Origin: Bordetella parapertussis
GTDB lineage: Bacteria > Pseudomonadota > Gammaproteobacteria > Burkholderiales > Burkholderiaceae_D
Direction: 5' to 3'
NCBI GenBank assembly: GCA_945866125.1
Contig: CAMBFZ010000006.1
Coordinates: 62,001-126,000 of the forward strand
Length of the DNA: 64,000 nt
Shown here one piece after another: positions 18,264 through 26,478 of the stretch. The first letter of the stretch is position 1, and each line of letters begins with the position of its first letter. Under the pieces are notes generated by a model. That model saw nothing but the letters and a program-made list of their open reading frames with translations. It ran no database searches and was not told the DNA's origin. The translations under genes were made by a program, and so were the position numbers.

Positions 18264-18395
18264 CTCGTTGCACGCGACCGATGCACGATTCAAAAAGTCG
18301 AGGCATGGGATTGCGAAAATGAAAATAAAAGAGTGCGTTGATTGTATTTGACGCCTCTATCTGCATACCGCACAGGTTTTGTCCTGCTCGTCTTC

Positions 18396-18424
18396 TTCAA
18401 AACCAATCGATGCTCCGCTATAAT
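18396..18424 (+). promoter_or_regulatory. Predicted sigma-70 promoter of petABC
   Basis: TTCAAA at 18396-18401 and a perfect TATAAT at 18419-18424 are separated by 17 bases. They end about 55 bases before the petA start. The spacing and the -10 match make this the clearest promoter seen in the region. Confidence 0.6.
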
Positions 18425-18479
18425 GTAAGGTTACTGGAAGTTTCGTATAAGTTTTGCAATTTCATTGATTGGGGTTGTT

Positions 18480-19088
18480 ATGAGTGACGAGAAGCAGGTC
18501 GACTCCGGCCGTCGCGGATTATTAGTTGCCACTGCTGCTGCGGGCGGGGTGGCGGGCTTGGCAGCGGCAGGTGCCTTTGTGTCGACGTTCGAGCCGTCTG
18601 AACGTGCCAAAGCAGCGGGTGCGCCGGTTGAGGTAGATATTGCAGGGCTAAAGCCCGGCGAAATGAAGACGGTCGAATGGCGTGGGAAGCCGGTCTGGAT
18701 TGTCAAACGCACCCCAGAGATGGTGGCTGATCTGAAAAAGACCGAGTCGCAACTGGCCGATCCCAAATCAGAACGTAATCCCAACGAGTTGACGCCTGAA
18801 TATGCGCGCAACGAGCAGCGCTCGATCAAGCCCGAAATTTTGATCGCCGTGGGTATTTGTTCGCACCTTGGCTGCTCGCCAAGCTCCAAATTCCAGCCCG
18901 GCGCACAGCCTTCGTTGCCGGACGATTGGGCGGGTGGATTTTTGTGTCCTTGCCATGGATCGACCTTCGATCTTGCCGGCCGTGTCTACAAAAATAAGCC
19001 TGCGCCAGATAACCTCGAGGTGCCGCGTCATATGTACCTAAGCGAAACCAAAATTGTGATTGGCAAAGATCAGAAAGGCGAGGCTTGA
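18480..19088 (+). CDS. petA: Ubiquinol-cytochrome c reductase, Rieske iron-sulfur subunit
   Basis: The Rieske subunit of the bc1 complex takes electrons from ubiquinol at the Qo site. From the ATG at 18480 it has 202 residues. The N-terminus has a Tat-like signal (SGRRGLLVATAAAGG) that serves as membrane anchor. The [2Fe-2S] ligands are C127-x-H129 in CSHLGC and C156/H159 in CPCHGS, with the disulfide Cys C132 and C158. The open frame extends five residues upstream (18465), which is less likely. petB follows after two bases. Confidence 0.97.
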   Translation: MSDEKQVDSGRRGLLVATAAAGGVAGLAAAGAFVSTFEPSERAKAAGAPVEVDIAGLKPGEMKTVEWRGKPVWIVKRTPEMVADLKKTESQLADPKSERNPNELTPEYARNEQRSIKPEILIAVGICSHLGCSPSSKFQPGAQPSLPDDWAGGFLCPCHGSTFDLAGRVYKNKPAPDNLEVPRHMYLSETKIVIGKDQKGEA

Positions 19089-19090
19089 TC

Positions 19091-20494
19091 ATGGCATTCG
19101 TTGAGAAAAAACTTCCTGCAGACGCCCCCCTTGCGCAAAAAGCCTTGGGTTGGGTTGACGACCGCTTCCCGCTGACCAAGCTCTGGAACGATCAGTGGGG
19201 TAAATACTATGCGCCCAAGAATTTCAATTTCTTTTATCTGTTTGGTTCGCTCGCTGCGTTGGTGTTGGTCATTCAGATTGTCACGGGCATTTTCCTGGTG
19301 ATGAATTACAAGCCCGACGCCAATCTGGCCTTCGCCTCGGTTGAATACATCATGCGCGAGGTGCCTTGGGGCTGGCTGGTGCGCTATATGCACTCTACCG
19401 GCGCATCGGCATTTTTCATTGTGGTGTATTTGCACATGACGCGCGCACTGCTCTACGGTTCATACCGTAAGCCGCGTGAACTGATTTGGCTGTTTGGTGT
19501 GGCGATTTTTCTGTGCCTGATGGGCGAGGCCTTCTTCGGCTACCTGCTGCCATGGGGACAGATGTCCTATTGGGGCGCCCAGGTGATCGTCAATTTGTTC
19601 GGTGCGATTCCGTTTATCGGTCCTGACTTGTCGCTATGGATTCGTGGTGACTATGTGGTGTCAGATGCGACGCTCAATCGTTTCTTTGCGTTTCACGTCA
19701 TTGCGATTCCGCTGGTCTTGCTTGGCTTGGTAGTGGCACATCTGATTGCCTTGCATGAGGTGGGTTCCAACAATCCAGATGGTGTTGAAGTAAAAGATCA
19801 TCTCGGTCCGGATGGCCATGGTATCGATACGATTCCCTCGCATCCTTACTACACCACCAAAGACATTTTTGGTGTCTCGGTATTTCTGACAATTTTCTCC
19901 GCTATCGTATTTTTTGCGCCGGAGATGGGTGGCTATTTCCTCGAATATAACAACTTCATTCCTGCAGATTCCTTGAAGACACCACCGCATATCGCGCCGG
20001 TTTGGTACTTCACGCCGTTCTATTCGATTCTGCGTGCGACAACCTCGCAATTCATGAGTGTGTTGATGCTGGGCGTTGTCGCTTATGCGGCGTTGATTGT
20101 GTTTAAAACCCGTTTGCCCGCGTTGGTCAAAAACGCGGCGATGGCCGTTGCTGCCGTCATTGTGCTCGGTATGCTGGTGCTTGATGCCAAATTCTGGGGC
20201 GTGGTGCTAATGGGTGTGTCGGTCGTGATTCTCGCCGGAATGCCTTGGCTTGATCATTCTCAGGCCAAATCGATCCGTTATCGTCCTGACTGGCACAAGC
20301 TTGTCTACATCGGTTTTGGTATTGCCTTTGTTATTCTGGGCTACCTGGGCATCTTGCCGCCAACCGATGGTAGAACGCTGCTTGCCCAAATCTGCACCTT
20401 CATTTATTTCGGTTTCTTCTTGCTGATGCCTTGGTGGAGCACGATGGGGTCATTCAAGCCGGTGCCGGATCGTGTCACGTTCCATCCGCACTAA
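19091..20494 (+). CDS. petB: Ubiquinol-cytochrome c reductase, cytochrome b subunit
   Basis: A 467-residue cytochrome b with about nine membrane segments, holding both b haems and the quinone sites. Recognised by the LPWGQMSYWGAQV stretch, the PDN-type motif (NNPDGVEVKDH) and the PEWYF-equivalent APVWYFTPFYSILRA. In the last motif the usual PEWYF reads PVWYF, which is common in several proteobacterial lines. ATG at 19091 is preferred to the TTG two codons earlier. The C-terminal extension beyond eight helices is typical of proteobacterial cytochrome b. Confidence 0.97.
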   Translation: MAFVEKKLPADAPLAQKALGWVDDRFPLTKLWNDQWGKYYAPKNFNFFYLFGSLAALVLVIQIVTGIFLVMNYKPDANLAFASVEYIMREVPWGWLVRYMHSTGASAFFIVVYLHMTRALLYGSYRKPRELIWLFGVAIFLCLMGEAFFGYLLPWGQMSYWGAQVIVNLFGAIPFIGPDLSLWIRGDYVVSDATLNRFFAFHVIAIPLVLLGLVVAHLIALHEVGSNNPDGVEVKDHLGPDGHGIDTIPSHPYYTTKDIFGVSVFLTIFSAIVFFAPEMGGYFLEYNNFIPADSLKTPPHIAPVWYFTPFYSILRATTSQFMSVLMLGVVAYAALIVFKTRLPALVKNAAMAVAAVIVLGMLVLDAKFWGVVLMGVSVVILAGMPWLDHSQAKSIRYRPDWHKLVYIGFGIAFVILGYLGILPPTDGRTLLAQICTFIYFGFFLLMPWWSTMGSFKPVPDRVTFHPH

Positions 20495-20513
20495 GCCGCA
20501 AAGGAAAACGAGA

Positions 20514-21278
20514 ATGAAATTATTGAAAAAGCTTCTTGCCATGCTCGCCTTGTTGCCGGCATTGGCGATTGCCAACGAAGGCGGCTATCCGCTTGACCAT
20601 GCACCAGACCGTAGCCGCGATTTGTCCTCGCTGCAAAATGGCGCGCGTCTGTTCGTTAACTATTGCCTGAATTGTCATGCGGCCTCGATGATGCGCTACA
20701 ACCGTTTGCGCGATATCGGGCTCACCGAAGATCAGATCCGTGACAATCTCCTCTTCGCGTCGGATAAAGTAGGTGATCTGATGAAAACAAATCTGAGCAA
20801 AGAAGACGCCAAGGCTTGGTTTGGTGCAGCGCCGCCGGATCTGTCCGTGATCGCCAGGGCGAAAGCCTCTGGCGATGGAAGCGGACCGGACTGGCTCTAC
20901 ACCTATCTGCGTACTTATTATGTCGACGATACGCGGGTGACTGGTTGGAATAATCTGGTCTTCCCTAACGTTGGTATGCCGCATGTGCTGTGGGAATTGC
21001 AAGGTGTGCGGGCAGCAAAATTTGTTGAGGAAAAAGATCCGCATGATCATGATAAGACCGTGCACAAATTCGCCGGTTTTGAGCAGATTAAGGCCGGTAA
21101 GCTCAATGCGCAGGAATACGACAGCGCTGTCGCTGATCTGGTTGCTTTCTTGGGCTGGATGGCTGAGCCGGTCAAAAACAAACGTCAGCAGTTGGGCGTG
21201 TGGGTCCTATTGTTCATGTGCCTGCTGGTCTTGCTAACCTGGCGTTTGAACGCGTCCTTCTGGAAGGAAGTCAAATAA
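20514..21278 (+). CDS. petC: Ubiquinol-cytochrome c reductase, cytochrome c1 subunit
   Basis: Cytochrome c1 of 254 residues from the ATG at 20514, where a signal peptide begins (MKLLKKLLAMLALLPALAIA). The haem-binding motif is C51-L-N-C54-H55, followed by the RYNRLRDIG stretch. The sixth ligand Met is probably in NVGMPHVLW. A C-terminal membrane anchor (about 228-246) ends the protein. It completes the bc1 complex with petA and petB; an upstream in-frame start at 20472 would overlap petB. Confidence 0.97.
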   Translation: MKLLKKLLAMLALLPALAIANEGGYPLDHAPDRSRDLSSLQNGARLFVNYCLNCHAASMMRYNRLRDIGLTEDQIRDNLLFASDKVGDLMKTNLSKEDAKAWFGAAPPDLSVIARAKASGDGSGPDWLYTYLRTYYVDDTRVTGWNNLVFPNVGMPHVLWELQGVRAAKFVEEKDPHDHDKTVHKFAGFEQIKAGKLNAQEYDSAVADLVAFLGWMAEPVKNKRQQLGVWVLLFMCLLVLLTWRLNASFWKEVK

Positions 21279-21375
21279 AGTTGGCCCTGTTTTTTCTCTA
21301 TGCTGTCCTGACCGTGATCGCTTAGAACAGATCGAACAGCCAGGCTGTGTAATGGAAAAGCAGCACACTGTACCT

Positions 21376-21409
21376 GGGGTGAGCGGAATGCCGTCTCACC
21401 CCTTTGTTT
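21376..21409 (+). terminator. Hairpin with T-tract between petC and sspA
   Basis: An 8-bp perfect stem (GGGGTGAG at 21376-21383 with CTCACCCC at 21395-21402) with an 11-base loop is followed by TTTGTTT. It may terminate the pet operon. It lies only 17 bases before the sspA start, so it could also act as an attenuator for sspA. Confidence 0.55.
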
Positions 21410-21425
21410 CCAAGGAACTGCAAAA

Positions 21426-22037
21426 ATGATGGTCCTCTACTCGGGCACAACCTGCCCATTTTCCCAGCGCTGCCGTCTTGTCTTGTTTGAAAAAGGCATG
21501 GATTTCGAAATCCGCGACGTGGACCTGTTCAACAAGCCTGAAGATATCTCGACCATGAACCCCTATGGTCAGGTGCCGATTCTCGTTGAGCGTGATCTGG
21601 TGCTGTACGAGTCCAACATCATCAACGAATACATTGACGAGCGTTTTCCGCATCCACAGCTGATGCCGGCCGACCCGCTGATGCGTGCCCGTGCCCGTCT
21701 GATGCTGTTCAATTTCGAAAAAGAGCTGTTTGTCCACGTACATGCACTCGAAAACGAGAAATCCCGTTCCGCCGACAAAATTCACGAAAAAGCGCGGTCC
21801 GAAATTCGCGATCGTCTGACCATGCTAGCGCCGCTTTTTCTGAAAAATAAATATATGCTTGGCGAAGAGTTTTCGATGCTCGACGTGGCGATTGCGCCGC
21901 TGCTCTGGCGTCTTGATCACTATGGCGTGGAACTCTCCAAAACCGCAGCGCCACTGATGAAATACGCAGAGCGCATTTTCTCGCGTCCTGCCTATATCGA
22001 AGCGCTGACACCCTCTGAAAAAGTCATGCGTCGTTGA
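21426..22037 (+). CDS. sspA: Stringent starvation protein A
   Basis: A 203-residue glutathione-S-transferase-fold protein that binds RNA polymerase in E. coli. The N-terminal thioredoxin-like domain begins LYSGTTCPFSQRCRLVLFEKGM, and the MNPYGQVPILVERDLVLYES block precedes the all-helical C-terminal domain. It is encoded just after petABC and before sspB, as usual in beta- and gammaproteobacteria. Confidence 0.95.
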   Translation: MMVLYSGTTCPFSQRCRLVLFEKGMDFEIRDVDLFNKPEDISTMNPYGQVPILVERDLVLYESNIINEYIDERFPHPQLMPADPLMRARARLMLFNFEKELFVHVHALENEKSRSADKIHEKARSEIRDRLTMLAPLFLKNKYMLGEEFSMLDVAIAPLLWRLDHYGVELSKTAAPLMKYAERIFSRPAYIEALTPSEKVMRR

Positions 22038-22147
22038 TATCAGGCCATGTGATCTGCCTTGTTGCTAGTCGTCCGGCAAGGCAGATCAACAATTCAATTG
22101 TCGTCACTCTATTGATTTCCTGAGGCCACGTATTTCGTCTCTATCCT

Positions 22148-22657
22148 ATGGCAGAAACTTCCACTAAACCCTACCTGCTACGTGCGCTGTATGAATGGTG
22201 CACTGACAATGGCTATACTCCTTATATTGTTGTTGTCGTTGATGGCAGCACCCGTGTGCCGATGGAGTTCGTCAAAAATGGTGAGATCGTGCTGAACATC
22301 AGTTTTGATGCAACAAGTCACCTAAAAATCGACAATGACTTCGTTCACTTCCGGGCCCGCTTTGGTGGTGTCTCGCGTGATATCGAGGTGCCGATTGATA
22401 ATGTCAGCGCGATCTATGCCCGTGAAAATGGTCAGGGTATGGCATTCGACGTCCAGCGCGATGCAGCGGCCAAAGTCGCTAAAACTTCCGCCTCGAAGGA
22501 GGCCGACGCCAGCAATCAGTTGGCGCCTGCCGGCCCTACCCAATTGTCATCCGTACCCGTTTCGGAAGCCCCCGCTCCCCGATCCGGTCAGGCGGATGAT
22601 GAGGAGCCGGAACCACCAAAGAAGGGTGGCCGTCCAACGCTCACACGCATTAAATAA
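22148..22657 (+). CDS. sspB: ClpXP specificity adaptor SspB
   Basis: A 169-residue SspB that hands ssrA-tagged and other proteins to ClpXP. The conserved domain fills residues 1-115 (RALYEWCTDNGYTPYIVV, VLNISFDATSHLKI, ARFGGVSRDIEVPIDNVSAIYARENG). A low-complexity linker follows. The tail ends in the ClpX-binding motif GRPTLTRIK. tRNA-Thr follows directly. Confidence 0.95.
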   Translation: MAETSTKPYLLRALYEWCTDNGYTPYIVVVVDGSTRVPMEFVKNGEIVLNISFDATSHLKIDNDFVHFRARFGGVSRDIEVPIDNVSAIYARENGQGMAFDVQRDAAAKVAKTSASKEADASNQLAPAGPTQLSSVPVSEAPAPRSGQADDEEPEPPKKGGRPTLTRIK

Positions 22658-22683
22658 CGTATAATTCGTTCGTTTAATTTATA

Positions 22684-22759
22684 GCCGACTTAGCTCATCT
22701 GGTAGAGCACATGATTTGTAATCATGGGGTGGCGGGTTCAAGTCCTGCAGTCGGCACCA
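22684..22759 (+). tRNA. tRNA-Thr (anticodon TGT)
   Basis: The acceptor stem GCCGACT (22684-22690) pairs with AGTCGGC (22749-22755), followed by discriminator A and an encoded CCA. The D-arm has GCTC...GAGC and the T-arm GCGGG-TTCAAGT-CCTGC. The anticodon stem-loop is ATGAT-TTGTAA-TCAT with TGT. A TATAAT at 22660-22665 is well placed as its -10 box. Confidence 0.95.
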
Positions 22760-22768
22760 GTTTCCTTA

Positions 22769-22803
22769 CATAATTTAGCCCGCGCAATGCGGGCTAAATT
22801 ATG
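22769..22803. terminator. 15-bp perfect palindrome, likely bidirectional terminator
   Basis: Arms 22769-22783 and 22789-22803 are perfect complements around a 5-base loop GCAAT. The outer part of each arm is A/T-rich, giving a T-rich run on the trailing side in both directions. It lies between tRNA-Thr (+) and the convergent arsH gene (-), where a shared terminator is expected. A further copy of one half (TGCGGGCTAAAT, 22849-22860) overlaps the arsH stop. Confidence 0.55.
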
Positions 22804-22854
22804 TTGAATGATTGCCCACACTGCGGCTGCACCGTAGGTAACGCCTCTTGCGGG

Positions 22855-23577
22855 CTAAATCTTCGCCAATCCCACCCGTTCAGACAACGCCTGCTGGGCT
22901 TCCTTGCGCTCGCTGTAGCGATCAACCAGATAAGGCGATATGTCCCTTGTTAGCAGGGTGAATTTCACCAGTTCCTCCATCACGTCGACCACGCGGTCGT
23001 AGTAAGCAGACGGCTTCATCCGTCCTGCTTCATCGAATTCTTTGTACGCCATCGCGACCGAAGACTGATTGGGGATCGTAATCATCCGCATCCAACGCCC
23101 CAGTACGCGTAATTGGTTGACGGCGTTAAACGACTGCGATCCACCGGACACTTGCATGACTGCCAGCGTTTTACCTTGCGTAGGCCGGATCGCGCCGAGT
23201 GTCAGGGGTATCCAGTCAATCTGGGTTTTCATGATGCCTGTCATCGCGCCGTGGCGCTCAGGCGAGCACCACACCATGCCCTCGGCCCAGGTGGTCAGGT
23301 CACGCAGTTCGACCACTTTAGGGTGCGTTTCCGGCGCATCCTCGGGTAGCGGCAGACCGGTTGGGTTGAAGGTGCGCACTTCGGCGCCCATGTGAAGAAG
23401 CAGCCGGGCTGCTTCTTCACACAACAGGCGACTGAACGAGCGCTGGCGTAAAGAGCCATAAAGCAAAAGAATGCGCGGGGCATGGGTTGCCGGTTTGGTC
23501 GGCGCTAGTTTGTCTGACGCGGGTAAATCAAACAGCGCAGGCGATAGATTGGGCAGATCGGAAAAAGTATCAGACAC
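22855..23577 (-). CDS. arsH: ArsH-type NADPH-dependent FMN reductase
   Basis: A flavodoxin-like flavoprotein of the ArsH family, 240 residues, with RILLLYGSLRQRSFSRLL for FMN phosphate binding and VWCSPERHGAMTGIMKTQIDW typical of ArsH. ArsH oxidises trivalent organoarsenicals. The GTG at 23577 is chosen: a GGAGGGG ribosome site lies seven bases upstream, the family's DLPNLSP follows closely, and it overlaps the arsC stop (GTGTCTGA). The open frame runs upstream inside arsC. Confidence 0.9.
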   Translation of the reverse strand: MSDTFSDLPNLSPALFDLPASDKLAPTKPATHAPRILLLYGSLRQRSFSRLLCEEAARLLLHMGAEVRTFNPTGLPLPEDAPETHPKVVELRDLTTWAEGMVWCSPERHGAMTGIMKTQIDWIPLTLGAIRPTQGKTLAVMQVSGGSQSFNAVNQLRVLGRWMRMITIPNQSSVAMAYKEFDEAGRMKPSAYYDRVVDVMEELVKFTLLTRDISPYLVDRYSERKEAQQALSERVGLAKI

Positions 23578-23992
23578 GTCGCCCCTCCGCATCAATGACC
23601 TGTTCGCCATCTTCCTTGATGAAAGCCCCGCGCTGGGCTTGTGGCAAAAGATCCAGCACAACCTCCGACGGACGGCACAGCCGCGTGCCCAGCGGCGTGA
23701 CCACAAGCGGACGATTAATCAAGATGGGATGCGCCAGCATCGCATCAATGAGTTCGTCATCGGTCTTTGCTGCATCATCAAGGCCAAGCTCGTGATAGGG
23801 CGTGCCTTTTTCGCGCAGTAACGCGCGCGCAGGCTGGCCGGTCGCTTCAATCATTGCCAGCAGACGCTCTCGCGCAGGGGGATGGTGCAGATACTCAATG
23901 ATGATGGGCTCAATGCCTGCGTTGCGAATCATTGCCAGTACATTGCGGGACGTGCCGCAACGGGGGTTATGAAAAATAAATACATCTGTCAT
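23570..23992 (-). CDS. arsC: Arsenate reductase, glutaredoxin-dependent ArsC
   Basis: A 140-residue ArsC of the Spx/ArsC fold. The active site is HNPRCGTSRN with catalytic C12. The RPLVVTPLGTRLCRP region holds the conserved Arg residues. It reduces arsenate to arsenite with glutaredoxin. ATG at 23992 gives the standard N-terminus; the open frame continues 18 residues upstream. It lies 44 bases after ybdD on the same strand and overlaps arsH by eight bases. No arsR or arsenite exporter is present nearby. Confidence 0.92.
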   Translation of the reverse strand: MTDVFIFHNPRCGTSRNVLAMIRNAGIEPIIIEYLHHPPARERLLAMIEATGQPARALLREKGTPYHELGLDDAAKTDDELIDAMLAHPILINRPLVVTPLGTRLCRPSEVVLDLLPQAQRGAFIKEDGEQVIDAEGRRV

Positions 23993-24036
23993 TTTTGTTT
24001 GCTTGGCAAAGACGTCTGTATCACCAACCCCTGGCA

Positions 24037-24249
24037 TCAGCAGCAACGGCTCATACGACCGTTACCGCCATAACGGGCATCCTGGCGTTCACGGAAAAAT
24101 TCCTCATACGTCATCGCCGTTTTATCAGGATGCTGCTCTTGCATGTGCGTCAGATAGACGTCGTAATCCGGCAAGCCCACCATCAGTCTGGCGGTTTGTC
24201 CGAGGTAAGCGCCAAACTTACCGATTTCACTACCGAGGTTCGTGAACAT
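24037..24249 (-). CDS. YbdD/YjiX-family small protein
   Basis: A 70-residue protein of the YbdD/YjiX (DUF466) family with the conserved GLPDYDVYLTHMQEQHPDKTAMTYEEFFRERQDARYG block. These proteins are almost always encoded just after cstA-family genes and are thought to work with the transporter; the mechanism is not established. The start lies 11 bases after the cstA stop. Confidence 0.9.
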   Translation of the reverse strand: MFTNLGSEIGKFGAYLGQTARLMVGLPDYDVYLTHMQEQHPDKTAMTYEEFFRERQDARYGGNGRMSRCC

Positions 24250-24260
24250 GGGTGTCCTTG

Positions 24261-26324
24261 TCAGGCCACAGCTGGTTGATGTCGAACGTTGTCTGTTTCG
24301 GTGCTGCTTGGATGCTCTTCGCGTAACGCCCGCAGGCAGGCACGCAGTCCAAAAAACAGGATAGACAATACGACAGCCATAAACAAGGCAGCCAGCGCGG
24401 CATCAACATAATCGTTAAAAATAATCTGCTGCATTTGTGGCATCGATTTTGCAGGTGCCAGTATTTTGTCTTCGGCGAGCGCTGCCTGATACTTCTGCGC
24501 ATGGGCTAGGAAGCCGATTTTCGGATTGTCGTGAAATAGTTTTTGATAGCCAGCCGTCAACGTACAAATTAATAGCCACACCGTTGGCACTATCGTTACC
24601 CATGCCACTTTTTCCCGCTTGAGTTTAAACAACACCACCGTGCCCAACATCAGCGCGATCGCTGCCAGCATTTGGTTGGAGATGCCAAACAAAGGCCAGA
24701 GCGTGTTGATGCCACCAAGGGGATCGATCACGCCCTGATAGAGAAAATATCCCCATGCGCCCACGCAGAGGAAGGTGGCGATCAGGCTCGCGGCAAGCGC
24801 AGGCAGTCGCTTGAACGGCGGCAAAACTGTGCTGATCAAATCTTGCAACATGAAACGCCCCACGCGTGTGCCGGCGTCGACTGCGGTCAAGATGAACAGC
24901 GCTTCAAACAAAATCGCAAAGTGATACCAGAACGCCATCATCGCCTTGCCTCCCAGTGCCGCGGCAAATATCTGTGCCATGCCAACGGCCAAGGTCGGCG
25001 CGCCACCAGTGCGGGAAATGATGGTCGTCTCACCGACGTCCTTGGCGGTCTGCGTCAACATCTCTGGGGTGATGAAAAAGCCCCACTGACCGATCGCTTG
25101 TGCAGCACTTTCCGGGCTTGTGCCGATCAGCGCAGCCGGACTATTCATTGCAAAATAAATACCGGGCTCAATGATCGACGCAGCGACCAAAGCCATCACC
25201 GCCACAAACGATTCCATCAACATGCCGCCGTAACCGATATAGGTGGCGTGGGTTTCATTTTCCAGCAGCTTGGGCGTAGTGCCTGAGGAAATCAGCGCAT
25301 GGAAACCTGACACTGCACCGCAGGCGATGGTGATGAACAGGAAGGGGAACAAGGTCCCCGACCAGACCGGGCCGGTGCCATCGATAAATTGCGTCACAGC
25401 CGGCATTTTCAGGTCCGGCGCCATGACCACGATACCCAGTGCAAGTCCGAAGATGGCACCGATCTTGAGGAAGGTGGACAAATAATCACGTGGGGCCAGC
25501 AGCAGCCAAACGGGAAGCACGGAGGCAACGACACCATAGGTGAGCAGCATCCAGGTGAGCTGCTTGCCGTCAAACGTAAACAGGGGGCCCAGAAGCGGGT
25601 CAGCTGCCACTTGTCCGCCGACCACAATCGATAGCATCAGCAACACAAACCCAATGAGTGAGATTTCGCCCACGCGGCCGGGCCGGATATAACGACTGTA
25701 GACGCCCATGAAAAGCGCAATTGGAATCGTTGCGGCGACCGTAAACGTGCCCCACGGACTTTGCGCCAGCGCCTTGACGACGATCAGTGCCAATACGGCA
25801 AGCAGAATCGTCATGATCATAAACGTGCCGAACAGGGCAATCACGCCGGGTACCAGGCCCAATTCGGATTTGATCATGTCGCCTAGCGAGCGGCCATCCC
25901 GTCGTACTGAGATAAACAAAATCATGAAATCCTGCACCGCGCCGGCCATGATCGCGCCCACTAGGATCCACATCACACCCGGTAAGTAGCCCATCTGCGC
26001 TGCCAGTACCGGGCCCACCAGCGGACCGGCGCCGGCAATCGCGGCAAAATGGTGGCCGAACAAAACGTGCTTGTTTGTTGGCACAAAATCAAGCCCATCG
26101 TTGAGCCGTACCGCGGGCGTTGCGCGTGCCGCATCTAGCTGCATCACGTTGGTGGCGATGTACTGGCCATAGAAGCGAAAACCGATCAGATAAACAGCGA
26201 CCGCGGCGACCACGATCCACAGCGCACTGATGCTTTCCCCGCGCGATAAGGCCACTACGCCCAAGGCGCAGGCACCGACAATTGCCAGCGCCAGCCAAGC
26301 CGCTTGTTTCATGATTGAGCCCAT
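24261..26324 (-). CDS. cstA: CstA-family pyruvate/peptide transporter
   Basis: A 687-residue membrane protein with about 16-18 hydrophobic segments. The family signature includes NKHVLFGHHFAAIAGAGPLVGP and the FHALISSGTTPKLL region. CstA and its paralogue BtsT import pyruvate, and CstA has been linked to peptide uptake under carbon starvation. The ATG at 26324 is supported by a GGAGAG site; a second ATG four codons later is possible. The gene is divergent from a hydratase gene, with a 154-base shared upstream region. Confidence 0.93.
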   Translation of the reverse strand: MGSIMKQAAWLALAIVGACALGVVALSRGESISALWIVVAAVAVYLIGFRFYGQYIATNVMQLDAARATPAVRLNDGLDFVPTNKHVLFGHHFAAIAGAGPLVGPVLAAQMGYLPGVMWILVGAIMAGAVQDFMILFISVRRDGRSLGDMIKSELGLVPGVIALFGTFMIMTILLAVLALIVVKALAQSPWGTFTVAATIPIALFMGVYSRYIRPGRVGEISLIGFVLLMLSIVVGGQVAADPLLGPLFTFDGKQLTWMLLTYGVVASVLPVWLLLAPRDYLSTFLKIGAIFGLALGIVVMAPDLKMPAVTQFIDGTGPVWSGTLFPFLFITIACGAVSGFHALISSGTTPKLLENETHATYIGYGGMLMESFVAVMALVAASIIEPGIYFAMNSPAALIGTSPESAAQAIGQWGFFITPEMLTQTAKDVGETTIISRTGGAPTLAVGMAQIFAAALGGKAMMAFWYHFAILFEALFILTAVDAGTRVGRFMLQDLISTVLPPFKRLPALAASLIATFLCVGAWGYFLYQGVIDPLGGINTLWPLFGISNQMLAAIALMLGTVVLFKLKREKVAWVTIVPTVWLLICTLTAGYQKLFHDNPKIGFLAHAQKYQAALAEDKILAPAKSMPQMQQIIFNDYVDAALAALFMAVVLSILFFGLRACLRALREEHPSSTETDNVRHQPAVA

Positions 26325-26478
26325 GATTTTCTCTCCGGTTTTACATGCAAATAAAACTAAAATGATCGCGGATTATAACGCTGAATAAGCCTTGCCTTAA
26401 TCCGGTCTGCGAGATCAAAAGTCAGGGCTGGATAACGTGTAATAATCTCCGCATTAACCTGAGTAACAAGGAATCGAC

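Noticed and set aside
24672..25286. 204-residue open frame on the + strand opposite cstA
   Set aside because: It lies wholly inside the well-supported cstA gene, has no family motif, and its composition (Arg, His, Gln rich) is that of an antisense shadow of membrane-protein coding.
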